Assembly (NCBI GenBank): GCA_945643825.1
Contig: CALZEZ010000087.1
Location: 1 to 6,460 of the forward strand
DNA: 6,460 bases
Source of the DNA: an uncultured Lachnospiraceae bacterium
GTDB taxonomy: Bacteria; Bacillota; Clostridia; Lachnospirales; Lachnospiraceae
Direction: 5' to 3'
Below are positions 5,906 to 6,460 of the stretch, piece after piece. Position 1 is the first letter of the stretch. Every line of letters starts with the position of its first letter. Under the pieces are notes generated by a model. That model was given only the letters and a program-made list of their open reading frames with translations, was not told the DNA's origin and searched no databases. The translations under genes were made by a program, and so were the position numbers.

Positions 5906-6460
5906 CTATTTACCTGCTTTCTTTAAATCTTCAAAGAAAGATGTCGGATTAACATCGGCATAGCACTGGGAACACATACCCTCGATCACCGCACCATTAT
6001 TAATCTGAACAGATTTAGACTTAATGTTTCCCATCACGATTGCAGATGCGTCCAGAATGACCGGACCATGAACATCAATATCACCCTTTACTGCCCCGGC
6101 AATCACAGCACTCATCGCAGAGATATTACCGATGATAACAGAGGACTGTCCAATCTTAACCGATCCCTCCGATACGACTTCTCCATTGATGCGGGCATTA
6201 TCCGCAAATATCTCATATGCCTTGGAATTTCCCTGTATGGAACCGGTCACATTCAATTTTCCCGAAATAGTGATATTTCCAACCACTGTTCCCAATAAAT
6301 CCATGGAACCATCGGAATTGATATCTCCGGTGATCTTCATTCCTGCCGTAATAATCGCATTCTCATCCGCAGCCTTTAACGCATCCATCCTCTTCGCAAA
6401 CCCCTCACTCTTTCTCTCCGGTACCTTCTGCACCGGTTTCTCCGGTGTTTTCTCTACCTC
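5906..6460 (-). CDS. Bactofilin (polymer-forming cytoskeletal protein), 5' end beyond window
   Basis: Bactofilins polymerise without nucleotide into filaments, often on the membrane. In studied species they scaffold wall-modifying enzymes and shape the cell. The frame stays open to the right edge, giving 184 visible residues; the true start lies outside the window. GTG at 6433 is probably an internal Val codon. The visible N-terminal tail is rich in Pro, Lys and Glu (visible residues 1-20), a flexible tail typical of the family. The core (about 35-160) shows regular short repeats, such as ITGDI, LLGTVVGNI, VTGSIQGN, INGEV, IIGNI, IAGAVKGDI, VMGNI and IEGM. These are the turns of the right-handed beta-helix of the DUF583 fold. 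After the core come MCSQCYADV, with a Cys-x-x-Cys pair at 163 and 166, and a short acidic and basic tail. It lies one base upstream of pyrH. The family call is firm; its role in this species is inferred. Confidence 0.93.
   Translation of the reverse strand, partial: EVEKTPEKPVQKVPERKSEGFAKRMDALKAADENAIITAGMKITGDINSDGSMDLLGTVVGNITISGKLNVTGSIQGNSKAYEIFADNARINGEVVSEGSVKIGQSSVIIGNISAMSAVIAGAVKGDIDVHGPVILDASAIVMGNIKSKSVQINNGAVIEGMCSQCYADVNPTSFFEDLKKAGK

Noticed and set aside
6431..6433. GTG as the start of the bactofilin gene
   Set aside because: The frame remains open for nine more codons to the window edge with the same Pro/Lys/Glu-rich composition, so this is more likely an internal Val.

Overview
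The window comes from a low- to moderate-GC Gram-positive bacterium, most likely a Clostridia member (Lachnospiraceae-like). This rests on the gene order pyrH-frr-uppS-cdsA-dxr-rseP, the AGGAGG-type ribosome binding sites and the protein sequences. No species can be named from sequence alone. Every gene I can support lies on the minus strand, so the operon reads from right to left.

From the right edge, in the direction of transcription, the genes are: a bactofilin cut by the window edge (6460-5906), UMP kinase pyrH (5904-5209), ribosome recycling factor frr (5195-4644), undecaprenyl diphosphate synthase uppS (4611-3853), CDP-diglyceride synthase cdsA (3853-3017), DXP reductoisomerase dxr (2994 or 3009 to 1843) and the site-2 metalloprotease rseP (1827-763). 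Gaps run from a 1-nt overlap to about 32 nt, so this is one transcription unit. It ends at a strong Rho-independent terminator (732-685). Beyond the terminator, a separate gene starting at 611 encodes a divergent Ser/Thr protein-kinase-like protein that runs off the left edge.

The genes link nucleotide supply (UMP kinase) and ribosome recycling to envelope building. Dxr makes MEP for isoprenoid precursors, UppS builds the C55 carrier lipid, CdsA makes CDP-diacylglycerol for phospholipids, and RseP cleaves membrane proteins within the bilayer. Most of the window is a well-known housekeeping cluster. The less ordinary parts are at its ends: a bactofilin sits 1 nt upstream of pyrH, where tsf is usual, and a kinase with altered catalytic motifs follows the terminator, where ispG/polC often lie. 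I found no CRISPR array, mobile element, tRNA, rRNA or convincing new system. No stretch over 300 bases lacks a gene; the largest gap (612-762) holds the terminator, a small inverted repeat and the leader of the kinase gene.
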